Shown here: positions 52,971-62,667 of the stretch, piece by piece
Numbering within the stretch: the stretch's first letter is position 1
Layout: each line of letters opens with the position of its first letter
DNA from: Enterobacter kobei
Lineage (GTDB): Bacteria > Pseudomonadota > Gammaproteobacteria > Enterobacterales > Enterobacteriaceae
Assembly (NCBI RefSeq): GCF_018323985.1
Contig: NZ_AP024590.1
Coordinates: forward strand, 4,464,001-4,528,000
Reading direction: 5' to 3'
DNA: 64,000 nucleotides
The notes under the pieces: generated by a model
Databases searched by the model: none
What the model saw: only the letters and a program-made list of their open reading frames with translations
Told to the model about the DNA's origin: nothing
Made by a program: the position numbers and the translations under genes

Positions 52971-53518
52971 TATTTGCATTCCTTGAAATAAAGTAGCGTT
53001 CGGTGTTGCTGTAATAAGCCACGCCGTGAGGTAATAAATAGCTGCGATGAATAATATTTTTTATTTATTGATTTAAACGAAGCATAGAATTAAAGAATAT
53101 ACATATCGCCATGCCCGACTCGTATTAATATCAATACAGGCGCAAAAAATAGTATGATCGCCTGGCGGTGATGTAAACGTACCCAGGATAAGGATCGTGA
53201 GCGGGATAACATAAGAAAATTATTTGAAAATCCTCTCCCCTCTAATCTATTTAACAGACAAATAACCGTTGCTATTTTTACCCCGCACGTGTCCCGAATC
53301 ATTTATTTTTTATATAAAATGAATAAGTAAAGGAAAGGGTAATTATTGGGCACAGACATAATTTTAATAATCAGCGGGTAAATAAATAAAATGTGCCCCT
53401 TCCCGCAAATTTACCTTTTTGCTGCGGGAAATATGTCGCGCCTGACGGACATATCTACGCTCAATACCCTGCCCGCGGCCCCTTACAATCGCGTGAATAA
53501 GATCAACGGAGTGAAAAA
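52971..53518. other. AT-rich intergenic region between rafY and frvA
   Basis: 548 bases without a credible gene. It is markedly richer in A+T than its surroundings, with tracts such as TATTTTTTATTTATTG (about 53052) and ATTTATTTTTTATATAAAATG (about 53301). The rafY promoter (minus) and frvA promoter (plus) must lie here, but I cannot place hexamers or operators with confidence. Short open frames at 53090-53302 and 53391-53585 look like chance. Confidence 0.5.
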
Positions 53519-53965
53519 ATGGCGCACCTCACCGCAGACTGCATCAACCTCGACATCAGCGGCAACAGCGCCTATTCGGTGCTGAAACAGCTGGCGGATA
53601 TGGCGGAAAAACAGGGAGTTATCACCGATCGCAACGCGTTTTTACAAACTCTCCTGCTGCGCGAAAAAATGCACTCGACGGGCTTTGGCGCGGGTATTGC
53701 GGTACCTCACGGCAAAAGCGCCTGCGTCAAACAACCGTTCGTGCTCTTTGCCCGTAAAGCACAGGGCGTTGACTGGCAGGCCAGCGATGATGAACCCGTC
53801 CACTGCTGGATTTGTCTCGGCGTGCCGCAGGCCGGGGAAGAGGACCAGGTAAAAATGATCGGCACCCTGTGCCGCAAACTCATTCATGCGGATTTTATCG
53901 CACAGCTCAAACGGGGCGATATGGACGACATCCTCTCGCTGCTTAATCAGACCCTGAGTGAATAA
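53519..53965 (+). CDS. frvA: PTS fructose-like EIIA component FrvA
   Basis: 148 residues, the E. coli length. It is a single EIIA-Fru/Mtl domain with the phosphorylated histidine H64 in GIAVPHGKSACV. It accepts phosphate from HPr and passes it to the FrvB EIIB domain; the sugar is not known. It is the first gene of frvABXR. It is also the only EIIA in the window and could serve the EIIB/EIIC pair at 44.9-46.3 kb. The ATG is preceded by ACGGAG. Confidence 0.93.
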   Translation: MAHLTADCINLDISGNSAYSVLKQLADMAEKQGVITDRNAFLQTLLLREKMHSTGFGAGIAVPHGKSACVKQPFVLFARKAQGVDWQASDDEPVHCWICLGVPQAGEEDQVKMIGTLCRKLIHADFIAQLKRGDMDDILSLLNQTLSE

Positions 53966-53975
53966 GGAGCCTTTC

Positions 53976-55421
53976 ATGGAGACATCGTTACGCCTGGTGG
54001 CGATCACCAACTGCCCCGCCGGGATCGCGCATACCTATATGGTGGCCGAGGCGCTGGAGCAGAAAGCCCGCGCCCTCGGGTACAGCATACAGGTGGAAAC
54101 GCAGGGGGCCAGCGGCGTGGAAAATCGCCTCAGCGATGAAGCGATACGCACGGCGGATTACGTCATTCTTGCCACCGGGCGCGGTCTGAGCGCCGACGAT
54201 TGCGCACGCTTTGCGGGCAAACGCGTGTATCAGATCCCCATCTCGCAGGCGCTGAAAAATATCGACCAGATTTTTACCCATTTACCGACGCACTCACAGC
54301 TTTTCGCCGCCGATAGCGCCGTGAAGCTCGGTAAACAACAGGTGCAACAGGGCAGCGTGATGAGCCACCTGATGGCGGGCGTTTCCGCCGCGCTGCCGTT
54401 TGTGATTGGCGGCGGTATTCTGGTCGCTCTTGCCAATATGCTGGTGCAGATGGGGCTGCCCTATACCGATATGGCGAAAGGCGCGCCCTCTTTTACCTGG
54501 GTGGTGGAGTCCATCGGCTATCTCGGTTTTACTTTTATGATCCCGATAATGGGCGCGTATATCGCCGCGTCCATTGCCGACAAACCCGCCTTTGCGCCCG
54601 CATTTCTGGTGTGTTACCTGGCGAATGATAAGGCCCTGCTGGGCACGCAATCCGGCGCGGGTTTTCTTGGCGCGGTGGTGCTCGGACTGGCAATAGGTTA
54701 CTTCGTGCTGTGGTTTCGCAAAGTTAAACTCGGTAAAGCATTGCAGCCGCTGCTCGGCTCGATGCTCATCCCTTTCGTCACGCTGCTGGTTTTCGGCGTG
54801 CTGACCTATTACGTGGTCGGCCCGGTGATGTCCGACATCATGGGCGGCCTGCTGCATTTCCTGAATACTATTCCGCCGTCGATGAAGCTCGGCGCGGCCT
54901 TTCTGGTGGGCGCGATGCTGGCCTTCGACATGGGCGGCCCGATCAACAAAACCGCGTGGTTCTTCTGCTTTTCGCTGCTGGAAAAACACATTTACGACTG
55001 GTACGCCATTGTCGGCGTGGTGGCGCTGATGCCGCCCGTTGCGGCTGGCATTGCCACTTATCTGGCTCCCAAACTGTTTACTGCGCAGGAGAAAGCTGCC
55101 GCCAGTAGCGCCATCGTGGTGGGCGCAACCGTCGCCACGGAACCCGCCATTCCCTATGCGCTGGCCGCGCCGCTGCCGATGATCACCGCCAATACGCTCT
55201 CCGGTGGCATTACCGGCATGCTGGTGATCGGCTTCGGCCTGCAACGCCTCGCGCCGGGGCTGGGGGTTTTTGATCCGCTGATTGGCCTGATGTCACCGGC
55301 GGGCTCCTTTTATCTGGTGCTGGGATGCGGCCTGATGATGAATATCGTGCTGATTATTGTCCTGAAAGGATGGTGGTTGAAACGCAAAGCCGCACAACAG
55401 GAGGCGGCCCATGAACACTGA
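53976..55421 (+). CDS. frvB: PTS fructose-like EIIBC component FrvB
   Basis: 481 residues from ATG 53976 (METSLRLVAITNCPAG), against 483 in E. coli; AAGGAG is 7 bases upstream, and the earlier in-frame ATG lies in frvA. The N-terminal EIIB domain has phosphocysteine C13 in NCPAGIAHTYMVAEALEQ. The EIIC domain from about 125 has LPFVIGGGILVALANMLV, AFDMGGPINKTAWFF and the AAATEPAIPYA-like substrate motif (VATEPAIPYALAAPL). The transported sugar is unknown. The frvX start overlaps its end. Confidence 0.93.
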   Translation: METSLRLVAITNCPAGIAHTYMVAEALEQKARALGYSIQVETQGASGVENRLSDEAIRTADYVILATGRGLSADDCARFAGKRVYQIPISQALKNIDQIFTHLPTHSQLFAADSAVKLGKQQVQQGSVMSHLMAGVSAALPFVIGGGILVALANMLVQMGLPYTDMAKGAPSFTWVVESIGYLGFTFMIPIMGAYIAASIADKPAFAPAFLVCYLANDKALLGTQSGAGFLGAVVLGLAIGYFVLWFRKVKLGKALQPLLGSMLIPFVTLLVFGVLTYYVVGPVMSDIMGGLLHFLNTIPPSMKLGAAFLVGAMLAFDMGGPINKTAWFFCFSLLEKHIYDWYAIVGVVALMPPVAAGIATYLAPKLFTAQEKAAASSAIVVGATVATEPAIPYALAAPLPMITANTLSGGITGMLVIGFGLQRLAPGLGVFDPLIGLMSPAGSFYLVLGCGLMMNIVLIIVLKGWWLKRKAAQQEAAHEH

Positions 55422-56472
55422 ATTACTGAAAAGCCTGTGTGAAGCCAGCGCGGTCAGCGGCGATGAGCAGGAAGTGCGGCAGCTGCTGCTCGCCGCGCTG
55501 GCGCCTCACGTCGATGAAATCACGTTTGACGGGCTGGGCAGCGTGATTGCCCGCAAAGGCACGCGCGGGCCAAAGATCGCCGTGGTCGGCCATATGGATG
55601 AGGTCGGCTTGATGGTGACGCACATCAGCGAACAGGGATTTATCCGCTTCGACACCATCGGCAGCTGGTGGAGCCAGTCGATGCTCAATCATCGCGTCAC
55701 TGTCCGTACCCGCAACGGGCAGAAAATCCCAGGCGTGATCGGCTCCGTTGCGCCCCACGCGCTGTCGGAAAAACAAAAACAGCAGCCGTTAACCTTTGAT
55801 GAAATGTTCATTGATATTGGGGCAGCAAGCGGTGATGAGGTAAAACGCCGCGGCGTTGCCATTGGCGATTTTATCTGCCCGGAGGCGAATTTTGCCCGCT
55901 GGGGCGACGACAAAATCGTCGGCAAAGCGCTGGATAATCGCGCGGGCTGCGCGCTGATGGCGGAACTGCTGAGCGGCGTGGTGAACCCGGACATCACGCT
56001 GTACGGCGTCGGCAGCGTCGAAGAAGAAGTCGGCCTGCGCGGGGCGCAAACCTCAGCGGAGCGTATCAGGCCGGATATGGTGATCGTCCTCGATACCGCC
56101 GTGGCGGGGGATGTGCCGGGGATCGACAGCATAAAATATCCACTGCGGCTGGGGGATGGCCCGGCGATGATGCTGTTCGATAAGCGCTATTTCCCGAATC
56201 AGAAGCTGGTGAACATGGTCAAGGCGCGCGCTGTCCACAGCGACACGCCGCTGCAGTGCTGCACCATGAAAACCGGGGCGACGGACGGCGGCCGTTATAA
56301 CGTCATGGGCGGTGGGCGGCCCGTGGTGGCGCTCTGCCTGCCGACCCGTTATCTGCATGCCACCAGCGGCATGATCTCCGCCCGGGATTATGCCGCCACG
56401 CTGACGCTGGTGCGCGATCTGCTGTTATCACTTAATGCAGAGAACGTCCGCGCGCTGGCGGATTTTCACTGA
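55411..56472 (+). CDS. frvX: M42-family metallo-aminopeptidase-like protein FrvX
   Basis: 353 residues against 356 in E. coli. It resembles tetrahedral (TET) glutamyl aminopeptidases and endoglucanase-M types. Co-catalytic metal ligands are H61/D63 in VVGHMDEVGLMV, D in GKALDNRAGCAL, the catalytic acid in SVEEEVGLRGAQT, and LDTAVAGDVPG. The TDGGRYNVMGGGRP segment supplies a further ligand region. It overlaps frvB by 11 bases, so it is coupled to sugar uptake; the natural substrate has not been shown. Confidence 0.92.
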   Translation: MNTELLKSLCEASAVSGDEQEVRQLLLAALAPHVDEITFDGLGSVIARKGTRGPKIAVVGHMDEVGLMVTHISEQGFIRFDTIGSWWSQSMLNHRVTVRTRNGQKIPGVIGSVAPHALSEKQKQQPLTFDEMFIDIGAASGDEVKRRGVAIGDFICPEANFARWGDDKIVGKALDNRAGCALMAELLSGVVNPDITLYGVGSVEEEVGLRGAQTSAERIRPDMVIVLDTAVAGDVPGIDSIKYPLRLGDGPAMMLFDKRYFPNQKLVNMVKARAVHSDTPLQCCTMKTGATDGGRYNVMGGGRPVVALCLPTRYLHATSGMISARDYAATLTLVRDLLLSLNAENVRALADFH

Positions 56473-56481
56473 GATCGCCTG

Positions 56482-58212
56482 ATGCTCAATGAACGCCAGC
56501 TTGCCGTGCTGGAACATCTGGAAAACCAGCCGCTGACCCTGGCAGAGCTGGCGCGCCGGGCGGGCGTCTCGACGCGCACTCTGTTACGGGATGTGGATTA
56601 TCTTAACCTGACCCTGAGCGGCAAAGCGCGTATCACGGCCGGCGGTAACGCTACCTGGCAGCTGGAAATTTTCGATCGCGCCAGCTATTTCCGGCTGTTG
56701 CAGCGTCACGACAACGACGATCGTCTGCTGGCGATATTACTGCTCAACGCCTTTACCACCCGCCGCAGGCTGGCGGAAGCGCTGAACCTGCCGGAAACCT
56801 GGATCGGCGATAAGCTGGCACGTCTGAAACAGCGCTATGAAAAGCGCTTCACGATTGCCGCACGTCCCGGCGCGGGCTATTTCATTGCCGAGCCGGAAAT
56901 GACGCGCGTGCTTATTCTCGCCTGCCTGCTGAAAAAAGATCCGGGGCTGCTGGCACTGCATGGCCGTTGTCCTGCGACGGGTGAGGCGGTTGCCCTTGCC
57001 GGTTATCCGGATATTCCCCGCGATTATCTGCACGGGGTGATCCTGGCGGTATATGCCCTGCGCCACCGCCTCGATGCTCCGCCGTCGGTTAGCGTCAGCG
57101 ACGCGCTCGCCGCCTGCGTCGCGGGCATGGGCCTGTCGCTGCGCCCGCCTGCGCTGCAAACCCTGACCGCCATTCTTGATACGCTGCAATCCCGCGCCCA
57201 AAAACTCACCCCGCAGCGCATCGCGGCCTTGCTGGAGCAGGTGCGCGATAATTATCCGCCAGCCATTATCGATGCCACGCTGATAGATAATCTGACCGGG
57301 CATGTCGTTCGCTGCGCGGCCACGCCGGTATGGCTGGCGGAAAGCCGCCAGACCAACCTGAATAATCTCAAAGCCGCGTGGCCCGCCGCCTTTGATATGA
57401 GCATTCGCTTTATCGCGCTGTTGCGTGACCAGTTGGACGTGCAGGTGTTCGACAGCGATCTCATCGGCCTCTATTTTGCCTGTAGCCTCGAACGTAATCA
57501 GACCGAACACCAGCCGGTGATCCTGTTATCCGATCAGAATGCGATTGCCACCATTAATAAAATGGCCATCGAGCGCGAAGTGCTGAACTGCCGGGTGACG
57601 ATTGCCCGTAGCCTGCGGGAATTACAAGAACTGATGCTGACGCTGTCACCGGTATGCATCATTAATAACAGCCACTTCCGCCCGGACGAACGCCTTACAC
57701 AATGTCTGACCATCAAAAACATGATCGATCCTGCGGGGATTGCGCACATTAAAGATGCAGTGGCGACAGCGTTTATCCGGCAGAACCTCACCCGGCTTTT
57801 TCCGGCGCAGGGCAGTTTTCATTATGCGAATACTCCCGCGCAGCGCTGGGATGAGATCATGCAGGCCGTATGCGACCAGCTCCGTGCGGCGGCGTTGATC
57901 AGCAAAGATGAGGCGGTGCGGCTGTGTGAACGTGAACAGGAAGGCGAGAATTTGATCGTCAATCAGCTCGCCATTCCCCATTGCTGGAGCGACGATCGGG
58001 CGGCATTTTGCGGCTATTTTATTACGCTGGCCCATCCGGTCATCATAAATCATGAGCCCGTGGCGCATATGCTGATGGCCTGCGCGAGTGCAACGGCACG
58101 GCAGGAGCTAAAAATATTCAGTTTTCTGGCGAGCGTGATGCATCGATATCCGGCGCAGCGGATCGCAGCATTAGCGGGTTATGACGATTTTATGGCGTTG
58201 TTGCAGGCGTAA
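56482..58212 (+). CDS. frvR: PTS-linked transcriptional regulator FrvR
   Basis: 576 residues against 582 in E. coli. An N-terminal helix-turn-helix (LAELARRAGVSTRTLLRDVDYLN, about 18-40) and a second winged-helix-like region are followed by a PRD-like middle and a C-terminal EIIA-like domain with the histidine in LAIPHCWSDDRAAF. This layout fits BglG/MtlR-type activators controlled by PTS phosphorylation. It is the last gene of frvABXR and its expected regulator. Which residues are phosphorylated is inference. Confidence 0.9.
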   Translation: MLNERQLAVLEHLENQPLTLAELARRAGVSTRTLLRDVDYLNLTLSGKARITAGGNATWQLEIFDRASYFRLLQRHDNDDRLLAILLLNAFTTRRRLAEALNLPETWIGDKLARLKQRYEKRFTIAARPGAGYFIAEPEMTRVLILACLLKKDPGLLALHGRCPATGEAVALAGYPDIPRDYLHGVILAVYALRHRLDAPPSVSVSDALAACVAGMGLSLRPPALQTLTAILDTLQSRAQKLTPQRIAALLEQVRDNYPPAIIDATLIDNLTGHVVRCAATPVWLAESRQTNLNNLKAAWPAAFDMSIRFIALLRDQLDVQVFDSDLIGLYFACSLERNQTEHQPVILLSDQNAIATINKMAIEREVLNCRVTIARSLRELQELMLTLSPVCIINNSHFRPDERLTQCLTIKNMIDPAGIAHIKDAVATAFIRQNLTRLFPAQGSFHYANTPAQRWDEIMQAVCDQLRAAALISKDEAVRLCEREQEGENLIVNQLAIPHCWSDDRAAFCGYFITLAHPVIINHEPVAHMLMACASATARQELKIFSFLASVMHRYPAQRIAALAGYDDFMALLQA

Positions 58213-58268
58213 AGCGGGGCGGGAAGCCTGTCCCCGCTCAGCAGAGCAGGGACAGCAGCTTTGGAAAC

Positions 58269-58481
58269 TTATTTAGTCAGTTCGGCAGTCATGTGGATCT
58301 GGTTACCAGCGCGGGCTTCGGTGATTTTGTAAGACGATGCACCAGCCTGTTCTGCTTTCGCGGCGATTTGCGCTTCTGCACCGGACAGGGTGCTGGCGGT
58401 GACCGACAGGGTCTCAGCAGCGAAAGAACCAAATGAAGCGGAAAGCGCGATAACTGCAACGAAAGTTTTGATGTTTTTCAT
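58269..58481 (-). CDS. Small secreted BhsA/McbA/YdgH-like (DUF1471) protein
   Basis: 70 residues. A clear signal peptide (about 1-21, SFGSFAA then ETLSV) precedes a domain of about 49 residues. The pattern LSGAEAQIAAKAEQAGASSYKITEA is characteristic of the YdgH/BhsA domain. Such proteins are periplasmic or outer-membrane factors linked to stress tolerance and biofilm. It stands alone on the minus strand between frvR and fdhD, where E. coli K-12 has yiiG. Ligand and function are unknown. Confidence 0.8.
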   Translation of the reverse strand: MKNIKTFVAVIALSASFGSFAAETLSVTASTLSGAEAQIAAKAEQAGASSYKITEARAGNQIHMTAELTK

Positions 58482-58610
58482 GATGTCTATCCTTCAGGTT
58501 ATTTGTTGGGATAAGGCGTGTCGCCTTGATGTGATAAATAGTAGACCTGTTTATCCTCAACGAATAGCGGAAGGATTTGCCGATAAACTTCAAAATTTTT
58601 GATGTTCTTT

Positions 58611-59414
58611 TCAGAGGCCTTTTAAGCGCTGCGGATGGGTATAAATCGTTGCCCGGCCAGGTTTGCAAAACCCCACCAGCGTCAGGTTGCAGCGTTCCGC
58701 GACTTCAACCGCCAGGGTCGTCGCGGCGGAAACGGCAAAGAGGATCTCAACGCCGCACATGGCGGATTTCTGCACCATCTCATAGCTGGCACGACTGGAG
58801 ACCAGCGCCGCGCCCGGTAGCCAGCTTGCGCCTTCCTGCGCCCGACGCCCGAGCAGTTTATCCAGCGCCACATGACGGCCCACATCTTCATGCCCGCCCG
58901 CCAGCTTGCCGGACGGCAATAGCCAGGCCGCCGCGTGCGTGCAGCCGGTAAGTTTGCCCACCGGCTGGAAATCCGTCAGATGGCGCAGGGCGTCATCCAG
59001 CAGAGCCAGATCAAAAGTCTGGGTAAACGGCAGCGGCGCGACCGGCTTGCCGATGTCATTAAGCTGCTCCACGCCGCACACGCCGCAGCCAGTGCGTCCG
59101 GCCAGCGCCCGACGGCGCTCCTTCAGCCCCATAAAACGGCGGCTGGAGAGTTCGATTTGCACTTCCAGGCCGTTGCATACCGGCACGACGTCCATGCCAT
59201 AGATCTCGTTCGGCGCTTCAATAATCCCTTCTGACAACGAAAAACCGAGGGCAAATAGCGGCAGATCTTTAGGCGAGGCCATCATCACCACGTGGGAGAT
59301 GCCGTTGTAAACCAGCGCGACAGGCACCTCTTCTGCCAGTACGTCAGGCTGCGAATGATGCAAATCCTCACGCTTCCACAGCGCGACGGAACGGGATCCG
59401 ATGAGAGCAGTCAC
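58611..59414 (-). CDS. fdhD: Formate dehydrogenase sulfurtransferase FdhD
   Basis: 267 residues from a GTG start with AGAGGAAA ahead; E. coli FdhD is 277, the difference being a shorter N-terminus. It carries sulfur from IscS to the bis-molybdopterin cofactor of formate dehydrogenases, essential for their activity. The sulfur-relay cysteines are C110 and C113 in GCGVCGVEQ; CTHAAAWLLPSG and GGHEDVGRHVALDKLLG are family blocks. It is divergent from fdoG. Confidence 0.95.
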   Translation of the reverse strand: MTALIGSRSVALWKREDLHHSQPDVLAEEVPVALVYNGISHVVMMASPKDLPLFALGFSLSEGIIEAPNEIYGMDVVPVCNGLEVQIELSSRRFMGLKERRRALAGRTGCGVCGVEQLNDIGKPVAPLPFTQTFDLALLDDALRHLTDFQPVGKLTGCTHAAAWLLPSGKLAGGHEDVGRHVALDKLLGRRAQEGASWLPGAALVSSRASYEMVQKSAMCGVEILFAVSAATTLAVEVAERCNLTLVGFCKPGRATIYTHPQRLKGL

Positions 59415-59540
59415 AATTTCCTCTTAATTTACGGCACAAATTGTTCACTAATTGTTAACCAAGCCGGAACAGGCCTAATTACAATGTGGTATTCTTCCGG
59501 TAATCCCCGCCGGAAAGCAGGGGATCTCATAATTCTGAAC

Positions 59541-59562
59541 CTTTGCGGCGCCAGCCGCAAAG
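59541..59562 (+). other. Perfect stem-loop in the fdoG leader
   Basis: CTTTGCGGC-gcca-GCCGCAAAG lies 43 bases before the fdoG start. It could be an mRNA 5' structure or an operator; no factor can be named. Confidence 0.45.
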
Positions 59563-59604
59563 TATAACTACACGAGTAAATGTCGAAATAACGAAGGAGT
59601 GACC

Positions 59605-62600
59605 ATGCAGGTCAGCAGAAGGCAGTTCTTTAAGATCTGCGCTGGCGGTATGGCAGGCACGACGGCAGCAGCGCTGGGCTTTGCCCCTGGCGTAGCGCTG
59701 GCGGAAACGCGGCAGTACAAACTGTTGCGTACCCGTGAAACCCGAAACACCTGCACATATTGCTCTGTCGGCTGTGGGCTATTGATGTACAGCCTCGGCG
59801 ACGGCGCGAAAAACGCAAAAGCGTCCATTTTCCATATCGAAGGCGACCCGGATCACCCGGTTAACCGTGGTGCACTGTGCCCGAAAGGTGCCGGTCTGGT
59901 GGACTTTATCCACTCCGAATCACGCCTGAAATATCCGGAATATCGCGCGCCAGGCTCTGATAAATGGCAGCGTATCAGCTGGGATGAGGCGTTTGATCGC
60001 ATCGCTAAGCTGATGAAAGAAGATCGTGATGCCAACTATATTGCGAAAAACGCAGAAGGCACCACCGTCAACCGCTGGCTCTCGACCGGTATGCTTTGCG
60101 CATCCGCCGCCAGCAACGAAACCGGCTATTTATCCCAGAAGTTTACCCGCGCACTCGGCATGTTAGCCGTCGATAACCAGGCGCGTGTCTGACACGGACC
60201 AACGGTAGCAAGTCTTGCTCCAACATTTGGTCGCGGTGCGATGACCAACCACTGGGTCGACATGAAGAACGCCAACCTCATCGTAGTGATGGGTGGGAAT
60301 GCGGCTGAAGCACATCCGGTGGGATTCCGCTGGGCGATGGAAGCCAAAATCCATAACGGCGCGAAGCTGATTGTGATTGATCCGCGCTTTACGCGCACGG
60401 CCTCGGTCGCCGATTTCTATGCGCCGATCCGCCCCGGTACTGACATAGCCTTCCTGTCAGGCGTGATCCTGTACCTGCTCACCAACGAAAAATACAACCG
60501 CGAATATACCGAAGCCTATACCAACGCCAGCCTGATCGTGCGTGAAGATTTCGGCTTCGACGATGGCCTGTTTACCGGTTATGACGCGGACAAACGCCAG
60601 TACGACCGGGCGACGTGGAACTACGAACTGGATGAACGCGGCTTTGCAAAACGCGACACCACGCTGACGCACCCGCGCTGCGTGTGGAACATGATGAAGA
60701 AACACGTCTCCCGCTACACGCCGGACGTGGTTGAAAACATCTGTGGTACGCCAAAAGCCGACTTCCTGAAAGTCTGCGAATACATTGCGGAAACCAGCGT
60801 TCACGATAAGACCGCCTCGTTCCTGTATGCCCTCGGCTGGACACAACACTCCGTCGGCGCACAGAACATCCGTACGATGGCGATGATCCAGTTGCTGCTC
60901 GGCAACATGGGGATGGCAGGCGGCGGCGTTAACGCCCTGCGCGGTCACTCCAACATTCAGGGTCTGACCGACCTCGGCCTGCTGACGCAGAGTCTGCCGG
61001 GTTACATGACGCTGCCGAATGATAAACAAGCCGATCTGCAAACCTATCTGGCGGGTAACACCACCAAACCGCTGCTGGAAAATCAGGTCAACTACTGGAG
61101 CAACTACCCGAAATTCTTCGTCTCGCTGATGAAAGCCTTCTATGGCGACAAAGCGACGGCAGAGAACAGCTGGGGCTTTGACTGGTTGCCGAAGTGGGAT
61201 AAAGGCTACGACGTTCTGCAATATTTCGAGATGATGAACGAGGGCAAGGTTAACGGCTATCTTTGCCAGGGCTTTAACCCGGTCGCTTCTTTCCCGAATA
61301 AAAACAAAGTGATCGCGTCGCTGTCGAAACTGAAATTCCTGGTGACTATCGATCCGCTGAACACCGAGACCTCTACCTTCTGGCAGAACCACGGTGAGCA
61401 GAACGACGTGGATCCGTCCACCATCCAGACCGAAGTGTTCCGTCTGCCGTCCACCTGCTTCGCGGAAGAAAACGGCTCTATCGTTAACTCCGGTCGCTGG
61501 CTGCAATGGCACTGGAAAGGCGCGGATGCCCCAGGCGAAGCGCTGAACGACGGCGAGATCCTGGCGGGTATTTTCATGCGTCTGCGCAAGATGTACGCCA
61601 CAGAAGGTGGGGCGAATCCGGAACAGGTGCTGAACATGTCCTGGAACTACCTGACGCCGGAAAACCCGTCGGCGGAAGAAGTCGCCATGGAAAGTAACGG
61701 CAAAGCGCTGGCGGATATTATCGATCCGGTCACCGGCGATGTGCTGGCGAAAAAAGGCAACCAGCTGAGTTCCTTTGCGCACCTGCGCGACGATGGCACC
61801 ACTTCCAGCGGTTGCTGGATCTTCGCCGGTAGCTGGACGCCGGATGGCAACCAGATGGCGCGCCGCGATAACGCCGATCCGTCGGGCCTCGGCAATACGC
61901 TGGGCTGGGCATGGGCGTGGCCGCTGAACCGCCGTATCCTGTATAACCGCGCCTCCGCGGACCCGCAGGGTAAACCCTGGGATCCGAAACGCCAGCTGTT
62001 GTCTTACGCTAACGGCAAATGGGTCGGGGCTGATATTCCGGACTACAACACCGCACCGCCAGGCAGCGATGTCGGGCCATTTATCATGCTGCAGGAAGGT
62101 GTAGGTCGCCTGTTTGCCATTGATAAAATGGCTGAAGGTCCGTTCCCGGAACACTACGAGCCGTTCGAAACGCCGCTGGGTACTAACCCGCTGCACCCGA
62201 ACGTTATTTCTAACCCGGCCGCCCGTATCTTTAAAGGCGATGCAGACGCGTTAGGAAAAGCGGATAAGTTCCCGTATGTCGGCACCACGTATCGCCTGAC
62301 CGAGCATTTCCACTACTGGACCAAGCACGCATTGCTTAACGCTATTGCGCAGCCGGAACAGTTCGTGGAGATCGGCGAAAAACTGGCAGGCAAGCTGGGC
62401 ATCACACAGGGCGACACCGTGCGCGTCTCCTCCAACCGTGGCTATATCAAAGCCAAGGCGGTGGTGACGAAACGTATTCGTACCCTGAACGTGAACGGTC
62501 AGCAGGTCGACACCATCGGCATCCCGATCCACTGGGGTTATCAGGGCGTGGCGAAGAAAGGCTTTATCGCCAACACGCTGACGCCGTTTGTCGGTGATGC

Positions 62601-62655
62601 AAACACGCAAACGCCGGAGTTTAAGGCGTTCCTGGTGAACGTGGAAAAGGTGTAA
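59605..62655 (+). CDS. fdoG: Formate dehydrogenase-O major subunit, selenocysteine enzyme
   Basis: 1016 residues, the E. coli length, when the in-frame TGA at 60190-60192 is read as selenocysteine 196. The start is ATG 59605 with AAGGAG. A Tat signal (SRRQFFKICAGGMAG) directs export with bound cofactor. A [4Fe-4S] site follows at NTCTYCSVGCGLLMY with its later cysteine in GALCPKGAGLVDF. Sec196 ligates molybdenum in bis-MGD, next to H197 (UHGPTVASLAP). The C-terminal molydopterin-binding domain includes TYRLTEHFHYWTKHALLNA. It oxidises formate on the periplasmic side and passes electrons through FdoH and FdoI to quinone under aerobic or nitrate respiration. Confidence 0.97.
60190..60230 (+). 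promoter_or_regulatory. Selenocysteine codon and SECIS hairpin in fdoG
   Basis: The TGA at 60190 is followed by a stem-loop with the apical segment AGCAAGTCTTGCT, resembling the SelB-binding element of fdhF and fdoG (loop GGTCT/AAGTCT). The frame continues without break to 62655, and the flanking residues match E. coli FdoG exactly. Confidence 0.85.
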
Positions 62656-62667
62656 CGGAGACGACCT

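Noticed and set aside
39745..53518. Accessory block as a transposon or prophage insertion
   Set aside because: No transposase, integrase, terminal inverted repeats, tRNA target or duplicated target site is visible at either edge.
60190..60192. TGA in fdoG as a nonsense mutation splitting the gene
   Set aside because: It is codon 196, the known selenocysteine position, followed by the expected SECIS hairpin and an intact second part.
60457..62196. 579-codon open frame antisense to fdoG
   Set aside because: Long antisense frames are common opposite GC-rich genes with biased codons; the fdoG frame is conserved and this one resembles nothing known.
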